NCBI RefSeq assembly: GCF_000327485.1
Contig: NC_019943.1
Span: 2,480,001-2,544,000, forward strand
Reading direction: 5' to 3'
Origin: Methanoregula formicica SMSP
GTDB lineage: Archaea; Halobacteriota; Methanomicrobia; Methanomicrobiales; Methanospirillaceae
Length of the DNA: 64,000 bases
Of this stretch, positions 34,134-43,712 are shown one piece after another. A program made the position numbers and the translations under genes. The notes under the pieces were generated by a model. That model was not told the DNA's origin and searched no databases. It saw nothing but the letters and a program-made list of their open reading frames with translations. Every line of letters begins with the position of its first letter. Positions within the stretch are counted from its first letter, which is position 1.

Positions 34134-34634
34134 ATGAACAAGATTGTTGTAAGCGCTTTTATCCTGGGAGCCTGCCTTGTACTCGCTCTCGTGGCCGGCT
34201 GCACCCAGCCGGCAGCTCCTGCCACAACACCCGCCCCGACTGTTGTTGAGACCACGGCAGCGGCAACTGAGGAACCAACGGCTGTACCGACAACTCCGGA
34301 ATCCATAACCCCCGGCCCGACCCAGACCCTGCCGGAGATCTGGAGCATGGAAATCCAAGTAGGCAGCAATGGCGAGGCCATCAACCCGCAGATCACAGCA
34401 ACGCTCCGTGGCGGGAAGGGGATGAATGTCATTCCGGCGATTGACGTCAAGGTCACGAGATCGGATGGCGGAGTCGAGACCGCCCGTATGATCCAGCCGC
34501 TCCACGTGGGGTCATCGGTCACCCTCAAGGGGACCACCAGCAACAATGACCGGGCAGAAGTCTGGGTCATCACCCCGAACGGCGATTCAGTGAAGATCTA
34601 CGATGCGTACGTCCCGTTCAGGTCATTCAATTAA
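34134..34634 (+). CDS. Small surface lipoprotein
   Basis: 166 residues. Signal peptide with a lipobox (LVAGC, Cys23), a Thr/Pro/Ala-rich spacer (about 24-65), then a small beta-rich domain of about 95 residues (MEIQVGSNGEAINPQITATL ... VEVW-like strands ending in DAYVPFRSFN). It would be tethered to the outer face of the membrane. I do not know the domain's function. The ATG at 34134 is chosen because it gives a proper signal peptide. Confidence 0.78.
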   Translation: MNKIVVSAFILGACLVLALVAGCTQPAAPATTPAPTVVETTAAATEEPTAVPTTPESITPGPTQTLPEIWSMEIQVGSNGEAINPQITATLRGGKGMNVIPAIDVKVTRSDGGVETARMIQPLHVGSSVTLKGTTSNNDRAEVWVITPNGDSVKIYDAYVPFRSFN

Positions 34635-34647
34635 CTTTTTTTTAAAA

Positions 34648-34845
34648 TTACCGTGACGAGAATCCCTCGGTGAGATGCCCGACATAGAGCATGATCAGGG
34701 GGATGAAAATACCGACTGCCATGATAGCATACCCCTGGGGTTCGTCTCCGAACGGGGGGGTCATGGTGATCCAGGCGCCGTTCACAAAGATGAACAATCC
34801 AATCAGGCAACTCAGTATTTTTATGATCGCTTCCATGACCTGCAC
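34648..34845 (-). CDS. Small two-helix membrane protein
   Basis: 65 residues with two hydrophobic segments, IIKILSCLIGLFIFVNGAWI and AIMAVGIFIPLIMLYVG, separated by a short polar loop with TPPFGDEPQG. The coherent membrane pattern and a ribosome-binding-like AGGTGC sequence before the ATG support a real gene. No family is recognised. It is convergent with the lipoprotein gene, 13 bases apart. Confidence 0.6.
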   Translation of the reverse strand: MQVMEAIIKILSCLIGLFIFVNGAWITMTPPFGDEPQGYAIMAVGIFIPLIMLYVGHLTEGFSSR

Positions 34846-35025
34846 CTTTCTTTACAAGGTGATGCCTGCGCACACTATTAAGTGCTTGTATCCATGTGCA
34901 GGGCTTGCAGGATCTGTTATGAACCATCTGTCCTGACGGGGTGATGCATTTTTCATCTCTGCAAATGAACAGATCAGGTACACACCTGCCGGTTGTGAAA
35001 AATCCACAGCCAGGCGATACGGAAA

Positions 35026-36303
35026 ATGGGGAAAACCATGGGAACAGCGCTCCTTACCGACCTGTATGAACTCACCATGGCCCAGAGTTACCGGGAGCAC
35101 GGGAAGACCGGTACGGCGGTCTTCTCCCTGTTTACACGGTCCCTTCCTCCCGAAAGGAATTTTCTTGTCGCGGCTGGACTCGAGACCCTGATTACGAAGC
35201 TGGAGCAGTTCCGGTTCACTGCAGACGATATTGCATATCTTGGGACCCTGGGGATCTTCAGCAGGGATTTCCTCACGTGGCTGGAACAGTTCCGGTTCAG
35301 CGGAACGATCTGTGCAGTCCCTGAAGGAACGGTTCTCTTTGCAAACGAGCCCATTCTCCAGATCGAAGGCCCCCTCCCCGAAGCCCAGGTCCTCGAAACG
35401 CTTGCCCTCAACTGCATCCATTTCGAGACCCTTGTTGCTTCGAAAGCGGCACGGATTAGCGCTGTCGGCAGGGGAAAGAGCATCGTTGACTTCGGGTTCC
35501 GGCGATCGCACACCACAGAAGCAGGCATCGCCGCAGCGCGGGCAGCCTGGATTGCCGGATTTGACGGAACATCAAACCTCGAAGCAGGGAAGCGGTACGG
35601 CATTCCCGTTGTCGGCACGATGGCGCACTCCTATGTCATGCTCTTCGACAGCGAGGATGCTGCATTCAGGGCATACCAGTCATCATTTCCAGACCGTGCC
35701 ATCTGTCTTATCGACACCTACGATACCCTTGCCTGTACGGACACCATCATCCGGCTGGCATGGGAGGGGGTGCCGGTGCCCGGTGTACGGCTTGACAGTG
35801 GGGATATCGGGATGCTTGCACGGGATGTGCGGGAGCGGCTTGACGCTGCCGACCTTGCCGGAATCCGAATCTTCGTGAGCAGCAATGTCGATGAGTATTC
35901 CATAGACCGCTGGCTCTCAAGCAATATCCCGATCGATTCATTTGGCGTTGGCACCCATTTTATCACATCGTCCGATGCACCGTTTCTCGACATGGTGTAC
36001 AAGCTGGTGGAATACGAGGGGACACCGCGGTTCAAGACCAGCCCGGGCAAGACCACGTTCCCGTACCGGCGGCAGATCGTGCGGCATTACCGTGAAGGAA
36101 TCCTCGCATATGACGAGGTGGTCCGGACTGGAAAAGACCTGGTACCGGGACTTCTCGAACCGGTTCTCACCGATGGCACGATTGTCCGGCCCCTGCCATC
36201 ACCTGATGCGATCAAAGAGCGCTGTTCCCGCGAGATTGCGTCCCTGCCTTCGCCGTTCAGGTCGTTGGAAAAACAACACTATGATGTCCGGATCCTGCCG
36301 TGA
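35026..36303 (+). CDS. pncB: Nicotinate phosphoribosyltransferase
   Basis: 425 residues (421 from the ATG at 35038). TALLTDLYELTMAQSY is the canonical N-terminus; VDFGFRRSHT contains the conserved residues near the phosphorylated His, followed by GTSNLEAGKRYGIPVVGTMAHS and VRLDSGDIG, all NAPRTase signatures. It makes nicotinate mononucleotide for NAD salvage. It is a single gene. Confidence 0.95.
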   Translation: MGKTMGTALLTDLYELTMAQSYREHGKTGTAVFSLFTRSLPPERNFLVAAGLETLITKLEQFRFTADDIAYLGTLGIFSRDFLTWLEQFRFSGTICAVPEGTVLFANEPILQIEGPLPEAQVLETLALNCIHFETLVASKAARISAVGRGKSIVDFGFRRSHTTEAGIAAARAAWIAGFDGTSNLEAGKRYGIPVVGTMAHSYVMLFDSEDAAFRAYQSSFPDRAICLIDTYDTLACTDTIIRLAWEGVPVPGVRLDSGDIGMLARDVRERLDAADLAGIRIFVSSNVDEYSIDRWLSSNIPIDSFGVGTHFITSSDAPFLDMVYKLVEYEGTPRFKTSPGKTTFPYRRQIVRHYREGILAYDEVVRTGKDLVPGLLEPVLTDGTIVRPLPSPDAIKERCSREIASLPSPFRSLEKQHYDVRILP

Positions 36304-36390
36304 GCCCCGAGAAACGATGCCACCAAACCCGTGATCTCATAAAAAAACGCATATAGTGCCCTGACAGATTCTTTGGCATACTGTCGGGAG

Positions 36391-37116
36391 GTGATTACCG
36401 TTTCCCTTGTCCCCATACCCTTGCGCATTACTGCACTTGTCCAGGAAAGAAACAGCCTCTTTGAGTACCCGCACGAGCAATTGGCCGGAATCATCCGTGA
36501 GATCAAATTCCACTGTACCTGTTGCGCCAGATGCTGTACCCGTGCCTTCAACGGTCACGTCTTCCTGCTCGACAGGGATGTTGCCGCAGTAAAAAAGATT
36601 GATCCGGATGCCCTCGAACCTGCACCGGACCCTGAGTTCTGCGACCAGAACGGAACGTTTTATGTGTCCGGGTACGCCCTCCGTGCAAAGGGGGATGACG
36701 CAGGATCCTGCTGGTTTTTGGAGAACGGCCGGTGTAGGATCTATGACAACCGTTTCTCCATCTGTCGAATCTACCCGTACATGCTCCACCGCGAACCGGA
36801 TGCCTGGGGAACTGTTGACTGGAGACAGATCTCTGGTCTGGAACAGCACGGGGAGTATGATGCAGAGATTTCAGAAGACGAGGCAATGGCGATCGCACGG
36901 GAGACAAAGGAGTACGAGGACGCCTTCCTTGCCCAGGAGATCGCGTTCCTCGAATACATGAAGGAATATTTTACTCAAAACCACCTGAAGCACGTGCAGA
37001 AAGTGTATGATGACCGGATGCGTGCTTTCTCCCGCGGGTATCCTGTCCGCATCATGGTATTCTGCGATGGCGGACTGGAAGAACATACGATCCGCAGGGA
37101 GGAAACCTCCAGGTAA
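36391..37116 (+). CDS. YkgJ-family cysteine-cluster protein
   Basis: About 241 residues. KFHCTCCARCCTR supplies the CxxCxxCC cluster motif of the YkgJ (zinc- or iron-chelating) family, and GSCWFLENGRCRIYDNRFSICRIYP supplies the remaining conserved cysteines. The C-terminal part is helical and charged. The metal and role are uncertain; an Fe-S cluster is often assumed. The start is unclear: GGAGGTGATT at 36387-36396 is a near-perfect Shine-Dalgarno sequence and contains the GTG used here, while TTG codons lie at 36373 and 36421. A second YkgJ-type gene lies at 44953-45435. Confidence 0.8.
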   Translation: MITVSLVPIPLRITALVQERNSLFEYPHEQLAGIIREIKFHCTCCARCCTRAFNGHVFLLDRDVAAVKKIDPDALEPAPDPEFCDQNGTFYVSGYALRAKGDDAGSCWFLENGRCRIYDNRFSICRIYPYMLHREPDAWGTVDWRQISGLEQHGEYDAEISEDEAMAIARETKEYEDAFLAQEIAFLEYMKEYFTQNHLKHVQKVYDDRMRAFSRGYPVRIMVFCDGGLEEHTIRREETSR

Positions 37117-37128
37117 CGGGAAAACCGC

Positions 37129-37938
37129 TCAAGGCTTGTTGTCCACGTGATCCCAGAACTGCGTCAGCACGCGCCATAGTTTGTCACGTAGTTCCTGGAC
37201 GCTGTAGCGGGCAGGGCTTTGTTCAGAACCCTTGCGCGGGCCCGGATCATAAAGGGCACGGTTTATCTCGATCTGGATCCAGGGAATGCCTTTTCTCCAG
37301 TAATGGGCATTGGAAATGAACCCTCCTGAGAACGGGTTATTGATTGCCACTTCCTGCCCCAGGCAAAATTCCTTACGGAACTCCCCGGCCAGCTCCCGGA
37401 TCCATCGGTGAGAGCAGGTGGTGATGCCGTTCTTCCCTGCCCTCCCCATACGGTCACCGTTGTTGCCAAGGCAGATGAGTGGGCGTTTTTTTCCGGCATC
37501 CTTCTGTTCTCCCGACCCCCACGGGAGCATTGAGTGGCAGTCGAAGGCTATCGCGACATCGCAACCATCGATGAGTTCGTCAATCTTCTGGTGATAGGGG
37601 AAATACCATGCCATGAGGAGCTTGTGAATCAGGGGCAGATCAGGCACCATTCCTTCGCGGTAGACCAGCCTGCCATCAACAGTGCGTATCTTGATGATGC
37701 CATCCGGGTCACGGGGCGGCAGGGGTAGGGGGGGCCTGTTCAGGTCAATGACCATGCGGGAGATCTCCGCCTCGATGCGGGCTGCAACCCTGTCACCGAA
37801 CCCGAACAATTTCCGGGTATCCGGATCACTGTAATATTGGATGTCCTTCCTGCCCAGCTGCAACCGGCCGTCCAGTTCAGGGGGAACCCTGGTGCCCCCA
37901 TGAGGAATGGAGATCAGGAAGGGGTAGTGCCGCTTCAC
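37129..37938 (-). CDS. N-formylglutamate amidohydrolase family protein
   Basis: 269 residues starting at a GTG. ISIPHGGTRVPPEL and VIDLNRPPLPLPPRDPDGI are the family's N-terminal signatures, IAFDCHSMLPWGS contains metal-binding residues, and the C-terminal IQIEINRALY holds the conserved Glu. Members hydrolyse N-formylglutamate or similar amides; with no histidine-degradation genes nearby, the true substrate is unknown. It is convergent with the YkgJ gene, 12 bases apart. Confidence 0.88.
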   Translation of the reverse strand: MKRHYPFLISIPHGGTRVPPELDGRLQLGRKDIQYYSDPDTRKLFGFGDRVAARIEAEISRMVIDLNRPPLPLPPRDPDGIIKIRTVDGRLVYREGMVPDLPLIHKLLMAWYFPYHQKIDELIDGCDVAIAFDCHSMLPWGSGEQKDAGKKRPLICLGNNGDRMGRAGKNGITTCSHRWIRELAGEFRKEFCLGQEVAINNPFSGGFISNAHYWRKGIPWIQIEINRALYDPGPRKGSEQSPARYSVQELRDKLWRVLTQFWDHVDNKP

Positions 37939-38082
37939 GTTTCAAAGTATCCTGCTGTAAGGGTGTTAAGGTTTTCATCAGGGCATCCTGTTCCATTCAC
38001 TGGCTGGATGATGACCCGTTTTTGAATGGAAATGACCTTTATTTCGTATGTAGGAATGGGCTTTTTATGCGCGCGATGGTGA

Positions 38083-38092
38083 TTTATAAATA
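38083..38092 (+). promoter_or_regulatory. TATA box of a possible small gene
   Basis: TTTATAAATA is a near-ideal archaeal TATA box. Normal spacing places the transcript start at about 38110-38116, at or next to an ATG at 38115. A CCGC/GCGG stem lies between (38093-38107). Confidence 0.55.
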
Positions 38093-38114
38093 CCGCAGGA
38101 GAAGCGGCATTTTC

Positions 38115-38189
38115 ATGATTGGCACGAATAACGCAGGTTCTCCAGTGGAAGGAAAGGGGTATAAAAGGATGATCAAACAGCCGGATTAG
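38115..38189 (+). CDS. Possible leaderless small protein of 24 residues
   Basis: The frame encodes MIGTNNAGSPVEGKGYKRMI and ends KQPD. It begins where the transcript from the TATA box at 38083 would start, and a hairpin with poly-T follows 40 bases after its stop. The unit could instead be a non-coding RNA of about 135 bases. The peptide has no recognisable motif; the basic GKGYKR stretch could bind nucleic acid. Support is positional only. Confidence 0.3.
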   Translation: MIGTNNAGSPVEGKGYKRMIKQPD

Positions 38190-38227
38190 CTGGAGAGCCA
38201 CAAGGAAAAATCCGTTTTCACAAAACT

Positions 38228-38249
38228 GGGCTATAGGCCCGTTTTTTTT
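38228..38249 (+). terminator. GC stem-loop and eight T residues
   Basis: GGGC-TATAG-GCCC at 38228-38240 followed by G and T8. It lies on the plus strand and so cannot end the flanking minus-strand genes; it fits the end of the small unit starting near 38112. Confidence 0.55.
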
Positions 38250-38335
38250 CCACCTATTTTCGCTCCGATTTGTATGGCGCCCAAAAACGGATAATAAGGA
38301 TTACCCTGTGCTGGGCGGATCATCATTCTGAAATA

Positions 38336-38833
38336 CTAGCCCCGTTTATAGCCCAGCTTCCGAAGAAACTCCTTTCTTCCGGTCACACCGGCAGAATCCT
38401 CAACTCCCCGGGGTTTTTCTCCGTCGATTACGCCCATGATCCCCCTTCCCTGTGCGGATTCTGCAACAATCACTTCCGCTGCATTCGCCGTTGCACAGAA
38501 GATAGTGCAGACTTCCGGGACCTGTTTGATCGCGTTGAGGACATTGATGGGGTAGCAGTCCCGAAGAAAGAGAATGAAGGTGTGGCCTGCCCCGATGACC
38601 CAGGCATTGTCCCGTGCAAGGGCGACCAGATCTGTATCATTACCATCAAGACGAATGAGGCAATCGCCGGATGCTTCGCAAAAAGCCAGACCAAACCGTG
38701 CCCCCGGGACTCCCTCGACAACCGCTTCGCTGATGTCTTCAACGGTCTTGATAAAGTGAGACTGCCCGAGGACCATGTTCACATCTTCGGGCTTGTGGAT
38801 CTTCACTACCCTGAACTCAACCGCTCCGCTCAT
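38336..38833 (-). CDS. Adenosine-specific kinase family protein
   Basis: 165 residues, matching the archaeal adenosine-specific kinase family (PF04008-type) in length and motifs: FRVVKIHKPEDVNMVLGQSH at the start, EGVPGARFGLAFCEASGDCL, GAGHTFILFLRDCYPINVLN and the C-terminal GRGIMGVIDGEKPRGVE. A crystallised crenarchaeal member binds adenosine and AMP; whether this one phosphorylates adenosine is untested. It is transcribed alone from the region before the DUF3821 gene. Confidence 0.85.
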   Translation of the reverse strand: MSGAVEFRVVKIHKPEDVNMVLGQSHFIKTVEDISEAVVEGVPGARFGLAFCEASGDCLIRLDGNDTDLVALARDNAWVIGAGHTFILFLRDCYPINVLNAIKQVPEVCTIFCATANAAEVIVAESAQGRGIMGVIDGEKPRGVEDSAGVTGRKEFLRKLGYKRG

Positions 38834-39004
38834 CCATTACCACAAACAGGAGATAGGTCTTGCACAATATAGGTTTTAGCCCCATAATGCCCGCCACCTG
38901 CCATCCTCCAGCATCATGCAGGGAAGAGAGGTGAATTCCGTATCCTTTTAATAACACCAAAAAAAAGCATTGCTAGAGTGAACAGCAGCCTGTCTGAGGT
39001 TTCT

Positions 39005-39796
39005 ATGTACGGGAGACACAAGCTCGATACAACTCTGATGATTGCCATGCTCCTTCTTGCCGGTAGTATCGTCATCGCAGTACCGGTATCGGCCATACAA
39101 TCATCAGAACAGTCCATAAGCGATTCGCTCACGCGGGGGAGCAGGTTTTCCATTACCATCACCGGCCACCCGAATACGGCGTATTACATCTGGCTCACCG
39201 GTACCTCGACCATGACCGGGGAACACTATGACCAGCCGCCAATTATCTCAGATACTGCAGGCATTGTAAAAGACCCCGACGGCGGCCCGTACACCATTGG
39301 ATCGTACCAGTACAACAACGGAGGCGGAGAGACGATTCGTGATGATGTCGCACCGTCATCGTCAGTCATGTCGAACACGAACTATTACGCACAGGCCACA
39401 ACGGATGAACGAGGGCTGATAATTGTCGAATTCCGGACTTCGGTTTATACAGGACTCCGCTCGTATTCAGTGAAGGTGGAAAACCCTAGTGCTCCCGAGA
39501 ACGAAAATTTCCGGATCGAGCAGACCGTGTACAGCCGGACTACCCGCCCGATGATCAATACACCGACGGCAACGGTGGCAATCCCCGAAAATACCGTAAC
39601 CTATACTCCGGTAACTACACCGGTCCCCACAACCCTCCTCCCGGTCACAACGGATACTGTCCCGGCAGAAACATCCCCTGAAATCCCCGCCACCCCCCAG
39701 CCGATAAAAAAATCACCTCTCGCGATGCCGGGCATTGTACTTGCCGCTGCCGCGAGTGCTTGTCTCGTGGCACTGGCTATCCGCCCGCGCCCCTGA
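39005..39796 (+). CDS. DUF3821-like secreted surface protein
   Basis: 263 residues. Signal peptide (about 8-33), an extracellular beta-rich domain (35-180) with SRFSITITGHPNTAYYIWLTGTST-type strands, a Thr/Pro stalk (190-235) and a C-terminal membrane anchor (about 240-258) ending RPRP. This layout and the first domain resemble DUF3821 proteins found in many copies in Methanomicrobiales, probably cell-surface components. The ATG at 39005 gives the best signal peptide; 38978 is an alternative. Confidence 0.75.
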   Translation: MYGRHKLDTTLMIAMLLLAGSIVIAVPVSAIQSSEQSISDSLTRGSRFSITITGHPNTAYYIWLTGTSTMTGEHYDQPPIISDTAGIVKDPDGGPYTIGSYQYNNGGGETIRDDVAPSSSVMSNTNYYAQATTDERGLIIVEFRTSVYTGLRSYSVKVENPSAPENENFRIEQTVYSRTTRPMINTPTATVAIPENTVTYTPVTTPVPTTLLPVTTDTVPAETSPEIPATPQPIKKSPLAMPGIVLAAAASACLVALAIRPRP

Positions 39797-39843
39797 CCCA
39801 AAAGATGCCCCCCTAAAAAGAGAAAGTCCCTGCTGGCCCGAAC

Positions 39844-40347
39844 ATGACTGACAATTCCTGTGCAACAAACGGTACTGACTGCCCGGAAATGGATGCCATC
39901 CAGCGGTTCTTTATCCGACCATTCTTTTTAAGCCTGACCATCGGCATCCCGTTCTGCATCTTCAAGATCCTTTTTGGGATAAGCGCCCTGCGTCACCTCT
40001 CGCCGGGCGGAGGCATCCTTGCATTGCTGGCACTCGCGGTAACGGTCTGGGCTTTTGCAGATCTCCTGATGAACACGGGGCGCTCCCTGTTCGACCTGCT
40101 CAACAGCACTGCACCATTCGAGTTCTGCACCATCGCGCAAGTCGGAAGGATCTTCCGGATGCCGCTTGTCTTCCTCGCGTTCGATACCCTGCTGACATTC
40201 GCGATCATCTGCGCCATGCTCTGGACCGGGTGGATCGCAACGCTCACTCCTGCAGAGTCCTGGCTCTGGTATGGTGCAACCACGATGAACCTGATCAGCC
40301 TTTCCCTGGTCTCGCTCTACAACGAGATCCGCAGGGGACACACCTGA
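39844..40347 (+). CDS. Membrane protein with probably four helices, unknown
   Basis: 167 residues. Hydrophobic stretches at about 25-47, 55-75, 95-122 and 130-155 suggest three or four membrane spans; the N-terminal 20 residues are polar with two cysteines (CATNGTDCPE). No family recognised. It lies 47 bases after the DUF3821-like gene in the same direction and may share its transcript. Convergent with the dCMP deaminase gene. Confidence 0.65.
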   Translation: MTDNSCATNGTDCPEMDAIQRFFIRPFFLSLTIGIPFCIFKILFGISALRHLSPGGGILALLALAVTVWAFADLLMNTGRSLFDLLNSTAPFEFCTIAQVGRIFRMPLVFLAFDTLLTFAIICAMLWTGWIATLTPAESWLWYGATTMNLISLSLVSLYNEIRRGHT

Positions 40348-40371
40348 CAGGCCGGAAGAATTCAAAAAAAG

Positions 40372-40857
40372 TTACTTATTATCGTCGCCGAGCGACTCGC
40401 GGCTCCGCATCTGGTACAGGACCATCGGATCCATCTCCTTGAACGTATCTGGGCCGGTCCGCATGATCACGTTCGTGATCCCGCTGTTGACGATCATCTT
40501 CGAGCAGAGGAAACAGGGCCAGATCTGGGTTGTCTCGTCTGTCTCGACATCGAACCCCGAAAGGTAGAGCGTGCAGCCGCGGGCATGCTTGCCTGCCTGG
40601 AGGAGCGCGTTCATTTCAGCATGGACGCTCCGGCAGCGCTCGTAGTTCGAGCCCGACGGGATATTGTGCTCCTTTCTCCAGCAGCGGTTCAGCTCCGTGC
40701 AGTCCATCTGCTTCCGGGGTGCCCCGGTATATCCCGTTGAGACTATCGTATTGTACTCATCAACGATGATGGCCCCGAAGTTGCGTCGTAAGCAGGTGCC
40801 CTGGTGGGCGCACCGGGTTGCAAGGTCGAGGAAGTACTGGTGCCTGTTGGTCCGCAT
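40372..40857 (-). CDS. Deoxycytidylate deaminase (ComEB-like)
   Basis: 161 residues. The zinc motif is CRSVHAEMNAL (HAE) with WPCFLCSKMIVNSG (PCxxC), and GYTGAPRKQMDC matches the dCMP deaminase loop with an extra Zn-binding Cys. It converts dCMP to dUMP for thymidylate synthesis. It follows the DUF1294 gene on the same strand after 26 bases. Confidence 0.93.
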   Translation of the reverse strand: MRTNRHQYFLDLATRCAHQGTCLRRNFGAIIVDEYNTIVSTGYTGAPRKQMDCTELNRCWRKEHNIPSGSNYERCRSVHAEMNALLQAGKHARGCTLYLSGFDVETDETTQIWPCFLCSKMIVNSGITNVIMRTGPDTFKEMDPMVLYQMRSRESLGDDNK

Positions 40858-40883
40858 TCAAGAGAGTATGGAAAATCCCGGTA

Positions 40884-42176
<1,293 letters not shown>

Positions 42177-42563
42177 ATGCAGGATCTGTCGCTCGAATAC
42201 ATCATTGCTCTCCAGAAAAAGGTACTATCCCATGACGAACAGGCAGATCTCCGGATCATCTCGGAGGGAAACCTTCTCCAGCTGGTCTTTCGGGTGACAA
42301 TGACCGATGACCCGTTCTCCCGGGCTGCCCTTGCATTCTGGTCCCTGTGCGCGTACCCTGCCTTCCGCGAGGGGAACAGGAGGACTGCGTACCGTCTTGC
42401 AGAAGAGATCCTGGTATCGGCAGGCTGCCGGGTGGATCTTCCCTGCCCGGACGTTCGGGCACTGGTACAGGGAATCGATGCATTCACGGTCGAGCCGGAG
42501 GATGTTGAACGGGCGTTCAGGAACGCGGCCGTACCTGTCTCCCCGTCAGGGTCCGAGAGGTAA
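42177..42563 (+). CDS. Degenerate Fic/Doc-family protein
   Basis: 128 residues, the size of Doc toxins. LEYIIALQKKVLSHDEQADL at the N-terminus and CAYPAFREGNRRTAYRLAEEI match the Doc/Fic fold. The core motif, normally HPFxxGNxR or HxFxDANKR, reads PAFREGNRRT: the catalytic His is Pro. Fic enzymes transfer AMP or phosphate using that His, so catalysis is doubtful. No antitoxin gene is adjacent. The ATG at 42177 has a strong GGGGAGGTG site. Its 3' end overlaps dinB by 18 bases on the other strand. Confidence 0.75.
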   Translation: MQDLSLEYIIALQKKVLSHDEQADLRIISEGNLLQLVFRVTMTDDPFSRAALAFWSLCAYPAFREGNRRTAYRLAEEILVSAGCRVDLPCPDVRALVQGIDAFTVEPEDVERAFRNAAVPVSPSGSER

Positions 42564-43703
42564 CGTAGCCTGGGATGCATCCCGCTTTTCAAATGATGAG
42601 AGCCGGATACCTATAAGCCGGACCTTCCCACCACGATATTCCTCGCAGAAGAGAGAATGAGCAAGGGACTTCATTGCTGCAGGGTTATCCGTACCATGGG
42701 AGAAACTTCGTCCCCTGCTCCGTGTGATGAACCCGGAATACCGGATTTTCAGCGTAAGCGTCCGGAAGCGGAGCCCCTCAGCAGCAAGGCTTGCCCCGAC
42801 ACACCGGATAAGTTCATCAATTACGGAGAGAAGATGCTCCCTGTCGTCCGTATCGATTTCGAAGGTTGTCTCCCGTGAGATTGATTTGGTCTCACCCGAT
42901 CCTTCCGGTACTCCGCTGCTGTCGATCCCGCAGGCAAGCTGGTGGAGAAAGATCGCACTTCGCCCGAACCTGCCGATCAGGACCTGGACATCCTGCTGTG
43001 CAAGGTCGCCGATCGTCCGGATTCCCATCTCGAAGAGCATTCCCTCGGCTTTCTTTCCCACTCCCGGGATTCTCCGTACGGGAAGCGGGGAAAGAAAGTC
43101 CCGGGCTGTTGGTGGCGTTACAATGGTGAGTCCGCCAGGTTTCCGGAAATCCGAGGCGATCTTGGCAATGATCCGCGAAGGGGCAATACCGATAGAGCAC
43201 GAGAGGCCCAGGCGTTTGTGGATACACGCCCGGACTTCCTCTGCAAAGGCTTGTGCTGTACCAAAGTCCCCCAGGGAGCTGACATTGAGGAACGCTTCAT
43301 CGATGCTCACCTGTTCCATCCGGAAGCCATATGACCGGAGGATCGCCATCACGGCAGCCGATGCCTGGACATATGCGGGAAAATCCGGGGGAAGGAAGAC
43401 GGCATGGGGGCAGAGGACGTACGCCCGGGATATCGGCATGGCAGAACGGATGCCGTACTTCCGCGCTTCGTACGAACAGGTCGAGACAACCCCGCGTCCT
43501 TTTCCCTGTTTGGGATCCGCCCCGATGACAACAGGTTTTCCCACCAGTTCCGGTCGTTTCCGTTCCTCAACGGATGCGTAAAAACTGTCCATATCGAGAT
43601 GGAAAATGATCAGGCCGCCGGAGGGAGCAGAAATTCCTGCTGCACCGGGTGTAGCCTCAATGAACCTGTGGCCGGTTTCCCGGAAGGGCGATACGAGCAC
43701 CAT
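42546..43703 (-). CDS. dinB: DNA polymerase IV, Y family
   Basis: 385 residues as drawn from the ATG at 43703, which has GAGGGGG upstream; the conserved part begins at about residue 31 (IIFHLDMDSFYASVEERKRP), so either there is a 30-residue extension or initiation is at a CTG there. YEARKYGIRSAMP and EQVSIDEAFLNVS carry the catalytic acidic residues. The little-finger domain follows after 230. It copies damaged DNA. The C-terminus DASQATLPLGP resembles a short PCNA-binding tail. It starts nine bases after nreA. Confidence 0.92.
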   Translation of the reverse strand: MVLVSPFRETGHRFIEATPGAAGISAPSGGLIIFHLDMDSFYASVEERKRPELVGKPVVIGADPKQGKGRGVVSTCSYEARKYGIRSAMPISRAYVLCPHAVFLPPDFPAYVQASAAVMAILRSYGFRMEQVSIDEAFLNVSSLGDFGTAQAFAEEVRACIHKRLGLSCSIGIAPSRIIAKIASDFRKPGGLTIVTPPTARDFLSPLPVRRIPGVGKKAEGMLFEMGIRTIGDLAQQDVQVLIGRFGRSAIFLHQLACGIDSSGVPEGSGETKSISRETTFEIDTDDREHLLSVIDELIRCVGASLAAEGLRFRTLTLKIRYSGFITRSRGRSFSHGTDNPAAMKSLAHSLFCEEYRGGKVRLIGIRLSSFEKRDASQATLPLGP

Positions 43704-43712
43704 ACAGCCCCC

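Larger units (their letters stand above)
37939..38335. other. Gap of about 400 bases carrying a possible small transcription unit
   Basis: Between the divergent-facing ends of the amidohydrolase start and the adenosine-kinase stop lie a TATA box, a 24-codon frame and a hairpin/poly-T element, all on the plus strand (listed separately). An origin-recognition-box-like sequence overlaps the small frame at 38139-38160. No larger gene is seen. Confidence 0.5.
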
